From assembly GCA_018292915.2 (NCBI GenBank), contig JACVVK020000053.1, positions 644,501 through 708,500 of the forward strand: 64,000 nucleotides of DNA. The letters are read 5' to 3'. The position numbers and the translations under genes are program-made. This document shows positions 1-49,789 of this stretch, one piece after another. The stretch comes from Batillaria attramentaria (lineage: Eukaryota; Mollusca; Gastropoda; Batillariidae). Below the pieces are notes generated by a model. That model did not search any database and was not told the DNA's origin. It saw only the letters and a list, made by a program, of their open reading frames with translations. Numbering within the stretch: the stretch's first letter is position 1; each line of letters opens with the position of its first letter.

Positions 1-999
1 CCCGGGGAGGGGGAACTGTAAGGAAGCTGAGTGTAAATATTATGGGATGTTTTGATAGTTTGGGGTTGACGGAGCGTGAGCGCGTATGTATTGCACGTGA
101 GAATGTTTTGAGGTGGTCAGGTGAAGTGTAGTCAGTTTAGTACTGAGTTGTGCGGGAGTTTTTGTCACGGGGAGTAGACGGTGAGCGATAGTGGCAGAGC
201 TCGGATCTGGTGTGTGTCAGACGAGCTAGTTTGAAGGGCAGAGAAGACAGGTTGGGGCCCGAGGTTCAAGTTTTCATATTCCGCTTTGGCTGTTGTAGCG
301 GTCGCTGGGGCTGAGAGATAGAGTGATTCAGAAGGCAGCGTATCTGGTAAGCGGAGAATTCTTGTTTTACTAGTTAGTCAATTTCAGTGGTTGATGGGAT
401 AATTGCTTACCAAAATTGAGATAGAGTTTTTGAGTAGTGTTTGTAAATCTGTGGGTTACAGAGGGATACGCTGCCAGTGTGGGAGTGAATGCAGTTCTGT
501 GGGGGAGAGTTAGAGAGATACCCCGTGAAGAGACTGGTGTCGAGAGGGAAGAGCGCCAGAGAGAGAAAGCGAAAGTAGGTCGCCGGAGAGGTCTTTTGTT
601 CCGGCCACGGCTGAGTGACTTGAGAGGAGCAACCGAGTAACGTAACAGTGTGTGTTTTTTTTAAGAGAGAGCCGGGAAGAGAAACGGTTGTTTCGGACAG
701 ATTGAACTTCAACTATGTGACGCGTGATGTGTAGACATTGTGGCCTGTATGCATGTTTGCGAGTGGAGTAGTATGCTGCCGAAGTTTTAAACATGTTTGA
801 CTGATGTGTGCTTATGTGGTTGACAAGAGAGAAAGAAAGAAAAGGGAGAAGGGGAAAGAATGTGTGGCTTCTGGATTGTCAGATGTGCGTGTGCGTGCGT
901 GAGCAAGCGCTGTTATGTGGATTCTGTCTGGTCTTTTATTCAGTGTGAGTGAGCGTCGTTGTTCTGTGTTGCGGTGCAGTGGCATTTTTCTTCACATGT

Positions 1000-1057
1000 G
1001 TGTGTGTGTGTGTGTGAGTGTGTGTGTCTGTGTGTGTGTGTGTCTCTCTGTGTGTCT

Positions 1058-1114
<57 letters not shown>

Positions 1115-1132
1115 TGTGTGTGTGTGTGTCTC

Positions 1133-1165
<33 letters not shown>
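1000..1165. repeat. GT-rich microsatellite with TCTC interruptions
   Basis: (GT)n with CTCTCTG interruptions ending in (GA)n. Confidence 0.97.
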
Positions 1166-1166
<1 letters not shown>

Positions 1167-1529
1167 TCCGTTTGTTGTTTCTGTTGTTATTGTTGACTCT
1201 TTGTTTTTTGGGAGGGAGGGGGGAGTTCTTTTTTGTTTTGTTTTTGGGGGTGGAGGTGTTTGTTTGTTTGAGTTTTCATGGTTATTTTCGTGTTTTTTTT
1301 TGTTTTTGTTTTTTTTGGGGGGGGGATTCTTTTTCTGTTGTTGTTTGTTGATTTTTATGTTCGTTCGTACGGTCGGTCGATCGTCTTGTTGTTGTTTTGT
1401 TTCTTTCTTGTTTATTGACATCGTGTTTAAACAACCACAGTACTATACAAAACTTGTTCCTACAGTCGCATACCCTGTTTCAAAGTCTCTGCCTTAAAGA
1501 AGACATCTGATTAATCAAAGCCACGCAAA

Positions 1530-1532
<3 letters not shown>

Positions 1533-1588
<56 letters not shown>
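1533..1588. repeat. (GT)n microsatellite
   Basis: Pure GT array of about 28 units. Confidence 0.97.
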
Positions 1589-1591
<3 letters not shown>

Positions 1592-1667
1592 GGGGGAGGG
1601 GGGCGGAAGGACGGAGTTGACACAGAAGAAATACAGACTGCGCGGCTTTCCAGCCATGCTCACTGAC

Positions 1668-39603
<37,936 letters not shown>

Positions 39604-39960
39604 GGTGACTGATTTTCACGCGTGCTCTCTGACTTCTCAACTTTCACTTTCCCGGATGAGTTTCGAACCTTCGCCGCACACGCACGCACGCACGCACACA
39701 CAAACCCCCAAGGGCCAGTCCACTCGGCCCCGGTAATGCGTGGAGCTCGCTAGATGGTCTCTGCCCTCGTCCGAGTTCCGACCGCGAGTGTCCTGCGCTG
39801 GGACCTAACTCAGGTGGTCGCTCGGTCGCCCAAAAAGCCACCACTGTCTTATCTACTCATCCCAAGGACTTATCAAACCTGGCCCCCTTTTCACTTATCC
39901 CACCCCCTACACTCACCCCTACACCCTGTACTCTGGCCCGGGTGAAGAAGCCGCAGTCAT
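39604..39960 (-). promoter_or_regulatory. Probable 5' UTR and promoter region of the CLC gene
   Basis: Directly upstream of the CLC start codon. It is GC- and CpG-richer than the surrounding introns and free of the SINE families. I see no clear TATA box. The assignment is by position and composition only. Confidence 0.35.
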
Positions 39961-40168
39961 GTCAGAGAGACAAGGGGGGGGGGGGGAGGAGGAAGAGACT
40001 GCAAGACAGACAGGCTGACAGACAGAGTTGTGGGGTTTTGTGGTGGTGCCTGAGAGAGACAGACACTAAGCGAGACAGACTGAGACGAAGAGAAATGGAG
40101 ACAAGGAGATTGACAGAGACAACGCAAGACAGAGACAAAGAGAGACAGAGACAAAGAGAGACAGAGAC

Positions 40169-40212
40169 ACAGGGTGGGTGTTTGTGAGTTTAACGTCCTT
40201 TTCCACCACGTA
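40169..40212 (-). mobile_element. SINE family A tail fragment
   Basis: GGGTGGGTGTTTGTGAG followed by AACGTCCTTTTCCACCAC, then GA-rich sequence. Confidence 0.75.
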
Positions 40213-40837
40213 ACAGAGACAAAGAGAGAGCCAGAGAGAGTTCTGGTTGTGAGAACTGTGTGTGTTAGAGAGAGAGAGAGGGGGGGTAAGTTTAGTTGTG
40301 GGGATGGGATCTGTGTAAAGTCTGCCCTACTCCTAGCGATAAAGTGATCAGTGACACACACACAGAGTCTCGCCCTTCCAAGTAGTGAGGAAAAGTCGAG
40401 TATGGATGTCATATATACGTGAGGTGCTCAAGATTTCGCCGCACCTGGTCGGCTGCAGTAAATACAAAAGACACGGAGACTAACGCAACAGGAGTCAGTT
40501 GTGCCGGATGCAGGCTTCACGGACATCCCGACAAACAGCAACATGGAAATCACACATTCACGCCCTTTCATCAGGAAAACAAGTGCATGACTTATCCTGT
40601 ACCGGGGTGAGGCAAAGCGGTCTAACTCGGGAACCAAGCCAATGATAAATCTGGACTTTTAGCCACGTGACTGAGGTTAGGCAACGTCTGGCTACCCCTC
40701 CACCAGGGGGAAAAAACGCTCGTCATAGTGCAGCGCCACCTATTTTCTTTTCTTTCTTTTTTTTCCCCCCTGAATGCATGGTGTGTCCGTGTTTTCCATT
40801 TCGCTGCCCATCCCCGTGTGGAATTGGATTTTTTTAA

Positions 40838-40925
40838 AAGCACACTTGATATTTCTGCATGCGTGTGTACACGAAAGCGAGAGGGGCACCGTGAACGAGT
40901 CGGCATGTGAATTTGGTTTGATTTG
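40838..40925 (-). mobile_element. SINE family E fragment flanking a minisatellite
   Basis: AAAAGCACACTTGATATTTC, GGCACCGTGAACGAGTCGGC and GATTTGGTGAGG precede the 16-17-bp array. Confidence 0.8.
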
Positions 40926-41153
40926 GTGAGGACAATCCCCTTGTGAGGACAATCCCCTTGTGAGGAAAAATCCCCTTGTGAGGAAAATCCCCTTGTGAGG
41001 AAAAATCCCCTTGTGAGGAAAAATCCCCTTGTGAGGAAAAATCCCCTTGTGAGGACAATCCCCTTGTGAGGAAAAATCCCCTTGTGAGGAAAAATCCCCT
41101 TGTGAGGACAATCCCCTTGTGAGGAAAAATCCCCTTGTGAGGAAAAATCCCCA
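40926..41153. repeat. 16-17-bp minisatellite inside a SINE family E copy
   Basis: Repeats of AATCCCCTTGTGAGGAA, with GGACAATCC as a one-base-shorter variant, about 14 copies. The flanks (GATTTGGTGAGG before, AAAAATCCCCAACAC after) are the family E SINE interior, so the array replaces an internal segment of that SINE. Confidence 0.93.
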
Positions 41154-42582
41154 ACACTGGGACAGTTCTCTAGCTGTTGCTGCATGTCAAAGATTTTACA
41201 CTAAGGCTTGTGTCACACGCGAGTAGTTTTAGTCCGAACAAATAGCGAACATGGTCTTTTTCTTTGTTCCTCGTGTGACTATGCGGCTGCTACATGCCTT
41301 TTCCTAATTTTTCCCAATCGTGTTCTGAGCTGTGTGCCAGGTTTGTTCGAACAAAAACGTCTCCTGTGTGTCATGAGCTTAACCGACAATCGCCAAAACA
41401 AGATGTGTCGTGCACGTGCAACGGACATCTTCAATACGTGTAAACGGACGTGTGCGCCAAGTTGAAATGGCGACGAATGACTCAAAAGGTCGACCCGTTT
41501 CTCGCAAAATGCATGTTTTTACAAACTGTCATCAGCATAATGTTTATCTCAAATTATGATAGGGGTAGGTCTGCAGTAATAAAGGTTTCCGAATACCTAG
41601 ATTAAACGGTTTTACGTATCACACAGATGACGTAATGGAAGATGCGAATGGGCCAAGCCGGAATATTCAGAATGTTCCAAACTGGACGGTCAGTTACGCA
41701 TGCTTCTCAGTTCATGCGACGTAACACTGCGCGGAATCCTTCGTAAAATATGTATAGAGAAAGGCACTCAATATTTGAACTTCATTATTTGGGTAAAGGC
41801 GAATCTGGAGACTGAGAACCATGCGTAACTGACCGCCCATTTTCGAGCAAATATAGTTGGAATTGCACTCAAGGCTAGGAGAATTAAGGAAAGCTGTTTG
41901 CGTCCTCTGTTTGTTCAACTGACCACCCCAAAGTTTAACCCGTTGTTACGTAACGTATTGAGTACACTGAATCAATTGAAGATTCGCGTGGCCATCGTTG
42001 GGTCAGTGGTTATCAAGGACAAGCTTTTGTTGACGGGTATTTCAACGTTGTCTTATCAGAAGGTCCTCGGAGCAAAGCCAGTGTGTTGTAATAGCCTCCC
42101 TTGTGCACTTGGGACGTGTTTGTCGAAGGGACGTAACCTCCCCAGGTTAGAGTGACGTCCCCTCACCAGGTCGCCCTGACACCAACGATCCTGTATTCCT
42201 TGTAGGATCTTTGCTGACACAAACAAGTTGCTGGTGGTACATCGTGCATCTGTTTGTTGAGCGGACGAATACACCGCGTTGACCTCGCCGGATTATTAAT
42301 ACGGTCAAGCACCCTGTTGACACCATTATATTTGAGGAGTTCGATATAACTCGATACACGATAGACACGTTATCTTGCATCGATGATTAGAAGGTCGCTA
42401 GGTGACTGACAGGTAAGGAGCGCCACCTCCACCCATACCCTCATCCCCACCCCGTCAATTACACACGCCCACATATGTCCATCACTCGTCAACTGATGCA
42501 GACGAGTGACGGAGGTCACACTGCAAGAGATGAGTCTGCCTGTCTCGTTCAGAACAGATCGGAGAGGAGGGGGTTGAGATGG

Positions 42583-42775
42583 GGTGAGCGAGTTTTTAGG
42601 GCTTAACGCCGAGGAAGCAACAAGCAACAAAGACTATTTCAATGTGCCTTCACTACTTGAAAAAAAAAAATGTAACGCTGGACAAAGCATGCAAACTGGT
42701 CTACAGGGCAGTATAAACCTAGGAGATGCAGGAGACGCTGCACCTTCATGCTAATTTATCGGACTCCGATTGGAG
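42583..42775 (+). repeat. Dispersed repeat family F, second long copy
   Basis: Same order of blocks as 34399-34600, about 90% alike by eye. Confidence 0.85.
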
Positions 42776-43182
42776 TATTGGAGTAGAAGAAATTCGTCGC
42801 TGCCCTAAGAGCCAACAAAGCGAAACTGGCAGCAAGTGAGTTACTATGTAAAAGGCCTTTCACACGCGACAAGTTTGCTCGCCTACCACCGGTAACATGC
42901 GCCCCCAGCCGATTAAATCCGCTTGCTATGAGCACTGGCTAGGGACGCCGTCGCCACGCCTGTGGATAGAACACGATCCTTTTTCTTTTTTTTTCCCTCG
43001 CCGCGCAAGTCAGTCCCCGCTGTCCACGCGCTAACGCACTTTGTGTATTGTCCAGCACCAGGCCGGCAGCGCAGTCCGATCAGTGCACGCTGGTAGTGTG
43101 TGAACAGAAAATCCACTAGGCCAGCGTGCTGGGACTCAGTGTGTGTGTGCAAAGGCTTTAAGCATTATTCTGACAGATCATC

Positions 43183-43400
43183 GAGGGAGGGAGGGAGGGA
43201 GGGAGGGAGGGAGGGAGGTAGGTAGGTAGGTAGGTTGGTAGGTTGGTAGGTTGGTTGGTTGGTTGGTTGGTAGGTAGGTAGGTAGGTAGGTAGGTAGGTA
43301 GGTAGGTAGGTAGGTAGGTAGGTAGGTAGGTAGGTTGGTTGGTTGGTTGGTTGGTTGGTTGGTTGGTTGGTTGGTTGGTTGATTGGTTGATTGATTGATA
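43183..43400. repeat. GGGA/GGTA/GGTT tetranucleotide array in the tail of a SINE A copy
   Basis: Blocks of GGGA, GGTA and GGTT run for about 215 bp. They directly abut the minus-strand SINE A body (43401-43517), at the place where other copies have GGGTGGGTG. It translates to long PTNQ/PTYL frames that are not genes. Confidence 0.95.
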
Positions 43401-43517
43401 AAGACAGGCCAACGAGAAAAAGACCAGTACAAATATTTGGCCGGCATTTGAACTCACGACCCGAGCATTGAGAGTCCAACACTCTAGTCTCTACCATTCG
43501 GCTATCCCGGCTCCCCG
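43401..43517 (-). mobile_element. SINE family A copy with expanded tail
   Basis: Head and body present (GGCATTTGAACTCACGACCC, CATTCGGCTATCCCGGCTCC). The tail is replaced by the 215-bp tetranucleotide array at 43183-43400. Confidence 0.9.
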
Positions 43518-43534
43518 AGTCGTGAAGAACACGG

Positions 43535-43722
43535 CCCCGATTCAGCTTAATGGTTATGGGGTCAGCTACGGATTCTGAGGCGCAGGTTCGGATCCCCGGT
43601 AGGCAGAAACTTGACGGGATTTTCCCTTGCAAACTCGAGTCAAATTCACGCGCAGAGTCGTTCACAGTGACCGTCTCGCCTGAGTGTGCGCGCGCACTCA
43701 CAAATATCAGGTGTGCACTTAA
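43535..43722 (+). mobile_element. SINE family E copy
   Basis: CAGCTTAATGGTTATGGGGT and GCAGGTTCGGATCCCC boxes, body CGAGTCAAATTCACG, end CACAAATATCAGGTGTGCAC. Confidence 0.82.
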
Positions 43723-43936
43723 CTCTTCAGAACCCGAGCCGACCGCCCGTTATAATGATAAGACTGGTTAAAAAGAACAAGCCACTGCACACCAGTAGGA
43801 GCCACTATTACCCAAAGCGTTGGCCTTCCCCGCTCGGCCGAGGCCGCTGCAGATTGCTTAATAGTGGCTTGAACTGGCTCCTAATGATATGATTTCAAGT
43901 AAAATTGCGATTTTTGCGTGGGCTATTCAGAGTTGA
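43719..43936 (-). mobile_element. MITE with TTAA ends, copy 4
   Basis: Inverted relative to the others: TTAACTCTTCAGAACCC start, CACTGCACACCAGTAGGAGC, and GGGCTATTCAGAGTTGAA end. Confidence 0.85.
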
Positions 43937-44320
43937 AGATCCTAGCCCATACGCGAGAGGCCGTGGAATTAAAACCAGCCACACACACCATGGATATACC
44001 AGCAGGGAAATCTAATCGGCGCTGTACGATGCCCAATGCCGCCCCTTCGCCGGGGAGAGAGCAGCCTGAACTTCTCTTACTCCGGGTATGGGACTTTAAG
44101 ACAATTTCTTTTGTTATCTCAAGTGGGTTGGTGGTCCCCTTGTAGAAATTACTCTCTCCTTCCCCTCCCTCCTTCTCCATTAAAAAAAAAAAAATCTCTA
44201 CAACTGTTGAGAGAATACGCACTTTCGCCGTTGCTTCACACTGCAAAGTTCAAAGCGTTTGTCTGTGTGAGTGACGTGGCACTGTTTCGCACACGGGGCA
44301 TGGCGCTGCTTCTAAGTTCA

Positions 44321-44322
<2 letters not shown>

Positions 44323-44406
<84 letters not shown>

Positions 44407-44408
44407 CG
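44323..44408. repeat. (GT)n microsatellite
   Basis: About 37 GT units, then (GC)n. Confidence 0.97.
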
Positions 44409-44892
44409 ATCTTCCAGTAGTGATACAACCACGACACGCGCACGCTGCACCCACAAGTGAACGTCTTGTTTCCTATGAGATCATGCGGCCCTCGCCACTT
44501 TTTACACTTATGACCCTTCCACTTGTGCAGGGCCAAAGAATTTTCCCGACACATGTCTTGATCAAGTGCCGTGTACCCTCTCATACTTAAGTTGGTCAAA
44601 CGCGCACGTTCCAGTGTTGTCCCAAAACATGAGGAATGGGGCAGTAAGAGGCAGGTTTTGAAAGTGGTGAAGAAAGTGCCACCGCGGCTTCAACGTTAAG
44701 TTCCCGGCGCTAGAAACCGTTAAAGTGACCTTTAATGTGAGGGGGGGGGGGAGGGGGTGCGAAAAGAATTTTGGCCCTGCACAGTGCAAGGGTCATAAGT
44801 GTAAAAAGTGGCCAGGGTTGACACACCAGCCAGCACAGATCTATCCCCCCCCCACGCCCCCCGCACCCCCACCCCCTGCATGGAAAGCGGGA

Positions 44893-45040
44893 CAGTCGAG
44901 TCGTTGAGCATTGGACTTACAATGCTCGGGTCGTGAGTTCGAATCCTGCCTATGAGGCAGAAAGCTGTGCCGGCTGTTTCCTCGTTGCCCCGTCTTTGAT
45001 ATCACCCTCATGATTTGGAAAAGGACGTTAAACCCCCTAC
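44893..45040 (+). mobile_element. SINE family A copy
   Basis: GAGCATTGGACTTACAATGC and GTGAGTTCGAATCC boxes; body CCCCGTCTTTGATATCACCC; tail AAGGACGTTAAACCCCC. The head is diverged. Confidence 0.88.
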
Positions 45041-46060
45041 ATACATATATGCGTCAAATGTATGTCTGAATTGTGATCATGTGAGATGGATTTTTTCAGT
45101 TATTTCACATGCCAAACCAATTTTATGTTGTTCCATCGACACAGAATTTTTCATTCTTATTTTATTTCGAGCTGTGAGTCCAAAGACGATTTTCCATGAA
45201 ATTTAATGGACAATGAAGCAATAAAGTATTATTGAATTTGAATTTTGAAATATTGTTCAAACCAGAAACATCAGTAGTTCTGGAAGATGCTCAGTAGTTT
45301 ACGAAAAAATGTCAGTACATATTCTCATTCTTTATAGAAACGCCCTCATCTTTCAGTATTTGTGTTGAACGTTAGGCGGGTAGGTAAGCGCACAACCGAA
45401 AGAAATGACCTTAAGCAGTAAAAGGAAAGCCAAACGGTAAACAAAGATGAAGTAAGTTCGGATGTAACATTCCAGAATAACATCACTTCCCGCCATCGTC
45501 ACCCCGATGACAAGATCTCCTTATCGGACACGCTGTCACTTCAGCAAATAAGGAGATTCCGTGATGTGTGACAAATGGGGATGTACAGATTCTCCGTCTA
45601 TTTGCACAGAGAGCGGGACTCAGTTTGTCACACTTTGACGACACTGATGACGCAGAGAGTAATAACCTCTCTTTTCTGCGTGCGTCGAATTGCGTCATCA
45701 ACCAGACACGAGGGTGGGGAATGGAAACGGAAGGAACGAGGGTAGGGGGAGGGGGAATGGGGCGGGGGATCGCCGGGGAGGGTGGGAGGGGGTTTCTAAC
45801 TCAGCAACCAATGGTAAACTCTTGCAGGTTAACTTCTAGCCACGTGACTGGGGTTGTCGAGCGATGAGATGACACAACTTTGATAAAGGAACAAGGTCAC
45901 AAACAAAACTAAAAAGAGACGACAGAAACAGTACCGTCAATGAGCGTGTACAGGCTTTTCCAAGTGCCCTCAAACACCTACTATCATCATCATCATCATC
46001 ATTCACATCATCATCATTATTATTAGGCACTTTTGGTGAACTGTCCATATACTACACAGC

Positions 46061-46094
<34 letters not shown>

Positions 46095-46186
46095 ATAGGC
46101 ACTTTATTAATCTGCTTGGCTCAAAGCGCGGCGAGCTGAACCCAAACACCACCACCACCCCCACCCCCCCCCCCCCCCCAACGAAA

Positions 46187-46539
46187 GCACGCGCAATCTC
46201 TCACCAGAGTAGCACCGACTAAAACTCCCCGCCGTCTCGATTTAACCCCGCATAAAGACAAGAGAAAGCGCTAGAGAGTGCTTCAGACACCTCCGACATG
46301 ACAAGCACGCGCAATCTCTCACCAGAGTAGCACCGACTAAAACTCCCCGCCGTCTCGATCTAACCCCGCATAAAGACAAGAGAAAGCGCTAGAGAGTGCT
46401 TCAGACACCTCCGACATGACAAGCACGCGCAATCTCTCACCAGAGTAGCACCGACTAAAACTCCCCGCCGTCTCGATCTAACCCCGCATAAAGACAGAGA
46501 AAACGCTAGAGAGTGCTTCAGACACCTCAGACATGACAA
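46187..46539. repeat. 118-bp tandem triplication
   Basis: Three copies starting GCACGCGCAATCTCTCACCA at 46187, 46305 and 46423; the last is 117 bp. The copies are nearly identical. They include GAAAGCGCTAGAGAGTGCTT and GCATAAAGACA. A fourth copy begins at 46540 but diverges after 9 bases. Confidence 0.95.
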
Positions 46540-47017
46540 GCACGCGCCACTTTCAGCATGATGCCATGCAGTGGCATCGATTAAAACAGAAAACGTGAAC
46601 ATAGGAATGCTCAGCCCGGCAAAAGTACTCCCGGTTTGTAAGCAATATTCGGACGGCGCCAATCATGTGCAGCGCGCTGTTAGAGTGAGGGTAAAAAACT
46701 GAAGTGGAGGCCGGGTTCCCTGTCGACAATCCCAAACAGCGTGTGATCCTACAGGGGAAAATGCATCGATGGCATGAATTTTTCATGGAGACCACCGGGG
46801 TGGGGGGTGCGGGGGGGGGGGATGGGGGACTGTGCAGTGGCTCGGGAGAAGGGTGCGTGACCACCAGCGGCTACCCACCCCCCCCCCCTTCCCCTCCCCC
46901 CATACACACACACCCAACCTCCTTCCCTGCTCCTTCACGACACGCAAGGACACACGGGAAAGCGACAACACAACACGATAGAACACACGGGTCGCCGAGT
47001 GGGGGTGGGAGGGGGAG

Positions 47018-47112
47018 GGGGTGGAGTTAAAGGTTTAACGTCCTTTTCCACCAACCAAGGAACATATCAAAGACGAGAAAACGGAACGGCCGGTGCAAAT
47101 ATCTGACACGGG
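47018..47112 (-). mobile_element. SINE family A fragment
   Basis: Tail and mid-body only (AACGTCCTTTTCCACCA, ATATCAAAGACG), diverged. Confidence 0.7.
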
Positions 47113-47119
47113 TTGCCGA

Positions 47120-47540
47120 CACATGTAACAGGGCAAAACATCACGAACTTAACACATCGATATGCCACAATCATAACGTGTTACATGGCAAAACATCACA
47201 ATTACAACATGTAACACAGCGACATGCCAAAAACACAACACGTAACACAGCGACATGCCAAAAACACAACATGTAACAGTGATCTGTCACAGACACAACA
47301 TGTAATATAACGACATGCCACAAACACAACATGTAATATAACGACATGCCACAAACACAACAGTGATATGCCAAAAACACGACATGTAACACAGCGAATG
47401 CCACAAACACAACATGTATTATAACGACATGCCACAAAACACAAAAGGTATTAAACGACATGCCACAAACACAACATGTAAAGGTGAAATGCCAAAAACA
47501 CAACATGTAACACAACCGACATGCCACCAACACAACATGC
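47120..47540. repeat. Imperfect tandem repeat of about 30 bp
   Basis: Recurring ACATGCCACAAACACAACATG with GTAATATAACG or GTAACACAGCG spacers, roughly 14 degenerate copies. It accounts for the Cys-rich minus-strand open frames (translations like HVVFVACRYITCC). Confidence 0.9.
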
Positions 47541-47624
47541 CAATCGACGATGTCAAAAATAATCGAAACCAAAGTTTTGTTGTTGTTGTTGTTGTTGTTG
47601 TTGTTGCTGTTGTCGTTTTTTACT

Positions 47625-47930
47625 ACTGCATTATCCCTTTCGGGAATTTCGGGTTGCTTCCCCCGGGGGAAGCGCGTCGCCGCGGTGCAGCGCCACCCAA
47701 TACCTATCCTGTATTTTTTACAATTTTGCTGGGGGAGGAAAGCCGGATAACCCGGAGCGAAACCCCTGATGCGCAGCCCGGCAGCCCAGGAAAAAACCGG
47801 TTTCACATATCACAAGCTCGACCTGGGCTCAAACCCCGCTTCATCGCCATGACATTGGTGACGGCAGTAGTGCAGCAGCTAAATCCGACGCGCTACCTAT
47901 TAGACCACCGCTCACCCCTAGACCACCGCT
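47625..47930 (-). mobile_element. SINE family B copy
   Basis: Reverse complement of family B, from TTCGGGAATTTCGGG-like tail to the head ACCACCGCTCACC (duplicated at 47912-47932). Confidence 0.87.
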
Positions 47931-48075
47931 CACCTTCACTCCATTCAACAGAACTACCAATATAGCATCAGAATTGCCTTTAGAAAAAGCAAGCCGTTTT
48001 CCACCGTGTGGTTCAAGAAATACACGCCAAATTTAATTTTTAAAACGCTTTCACGTGTCAGAATTACGGGCGCGT

Positions 48076-48140
48076 GGGTGAGTGAGTGAGTTTTTAGGGC
48101 TTAAAGCCGCGCAAGCCACAAAGACTAATTCGCGGCCAGA
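48076..48140 (+). repeat. Dispersed repeat family F, short copy
   Basis: GTGAGTGAGTTTTTAGGGCT then GCGCAAGCCACAAAGACTAA; nearly identical to 34399-34450. Confidence 0.85.
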
Positions 48141-49755
48141 ATTACGGGCGCGTTTACACTATAACTGATCTAGGAATCGAATGAAATTTCAACTGTAAAC
48201 GTGTTTCGTCCGCTTCTAAGTGTGCTAGGTTCGCTTATTTAATCCAGTGTAAACGCGCTAAATGCCAATAAAAATATTTAAAAAAAAAAAACTACAAGGA
48301 CGTAACTGGCAAAAGCTAACAGTATAGGAAACCAAGCTATTTACTTTCTTGATGTTTATCGTGACAGGTTTCGGTTAATGTCTACCCACGCCAAACAGAG
48401 GCCCAGCTACCAGAGACGACATACGCTTGCTGCAAGTGGAGTCATAACGTCACCACAACTACAACGAAACAGGTTAGTGTCCACGCAGACTAGCCATCCC
48501 GGACGATCTACTGCTTGCTGTCAATGAGAATTGCGTGATCCATACAGCATAACAACGTCACCACAACGTCATCACAACATCAACGAAGTGTTTTAGTGTC
48601 CACGCAGAGTAGCCATCCCAGACGATCTACTGCTCGCTGTCAATGATAGTTACGTCATCGCTACGTCACACGCACGCCACAACTACGTCACCACACCGTC
48701 AACTCACCTGGCACCTCCCATTCAGGACGGGTCTCAGCTCAAACCGAACCCGTGTGTTCATCTCCAGGAGACTGCATCTGTCCCATCGGCCCTCACTCCC
48801 TCCTTCCGCTTGTCTGGCATCGCTTGTGGTAATTATTTATTGCTGCCTCCCGCGGGGAGTTTCAATCAATCGAGCGATCGGTCCACGTCTGGGGAAAAAA
48901 ACGGGAAGTCATGGGGTTGCGCCCTCAAGGAAAGTGCTCACTTTCTGAGTCCGCCCGCACAGAAGTCAAAAGAAAAGTCACAGGGTCACGTCCAGTTGAA
49001 AACTGCTTTGTGAATCCTCCCGAATATAGAAAGTCAAATGTTCCCTCACATGTGGTTATCTTAGCTCAACGGTCTAGATAGTGCCGTGTGTGGGGTTTGA
49101 TTCTCGGCGATCCTGAAAAATACCACACGGTAAACACTCTCGTGATTCTGGAGACCACGACAAAAAGTTACAGTCTAAGATCCTAGTCTGTGTTATTCCG
49201 TGTGTCTGTTTTTTGCCTGGATACAAGGCAGTCCCAAAGAACATCACAGGTTCAGTGCTTTGGCGGCTCGGCAAAAGTTATCACAATTAAACCTGACTTG
49301 AATTAATCAGCTGGGGACGTTCTTTACCGTCTGCGACCAGATATGTTTACGCCTTCTTCGAGGCAGACAGCACATCACAACACATCAAAGGGTTTAGTCC
49401 ACCGGGCAGAAACAAAACCAAAGGCTTTATCCCTTAACTGGTAGAGGAAGTATCTTACGAATGTCTCTGTTGGGTGAATTCAACAAAAGAATCATCAGAA
49501 CTGAAGAGCTGCTTTCCATGGCACCGCCACACACAATGGTGAAGGTCACAAACGCATTAACAGTCAACAACACGTAAATTTGCGGACGCAGTCTAGAGTT
49601 CAGCCCGAAGAATCGCGTGCTCTCCTACCGGTACACAGCGCGGTGTAAAGGCAGCACGCAGATTTAAGGAGATTGATCGGGATGAAGCATGAACTAGACG
49701 AATTACTTTCTGCAGTTTGGGTTAGTTGTTGTTGTTGTTGTTGTTTTGTTGTTGT

Positions 49756-49789
<34 letters not shown>

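Larger units (their letters stand above)
1..1667 (-). other. Intron beyond CLC exon 16 (partial)
   Basis: No exon resembling the next CLC segment or a CBS domain is visible on the minus strand. It holds a GT-rich microsatellite at 1000-1160, G/T-rich low-complexity sequence at 1200-1420 and a (GT)n array at 1533-1588. Positions 1-900 are unique-looking and G-rich with no recognisable gene. Confidence 0.7.

Noticed and set aside
936..1497. Open frames rich in Cys-Val or His-Thr (also at 3737, 7660, 16381, 17021, 18492, 24106, 44236, 51942, 58768)
   Set aside because: Translations of GT/CA microsatellites.
43165..43701. 178-codon minus-strand frame with PTNQ and PTYL repeats
   Set aside because: Tetranucleotide array plus SINE sequence.
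47171..47806. 211-codon minus-strand frame rich in Cys, Val and His
   Set aside because: Product of the degenerate 30-bp tandem repeat and a family B SINE.
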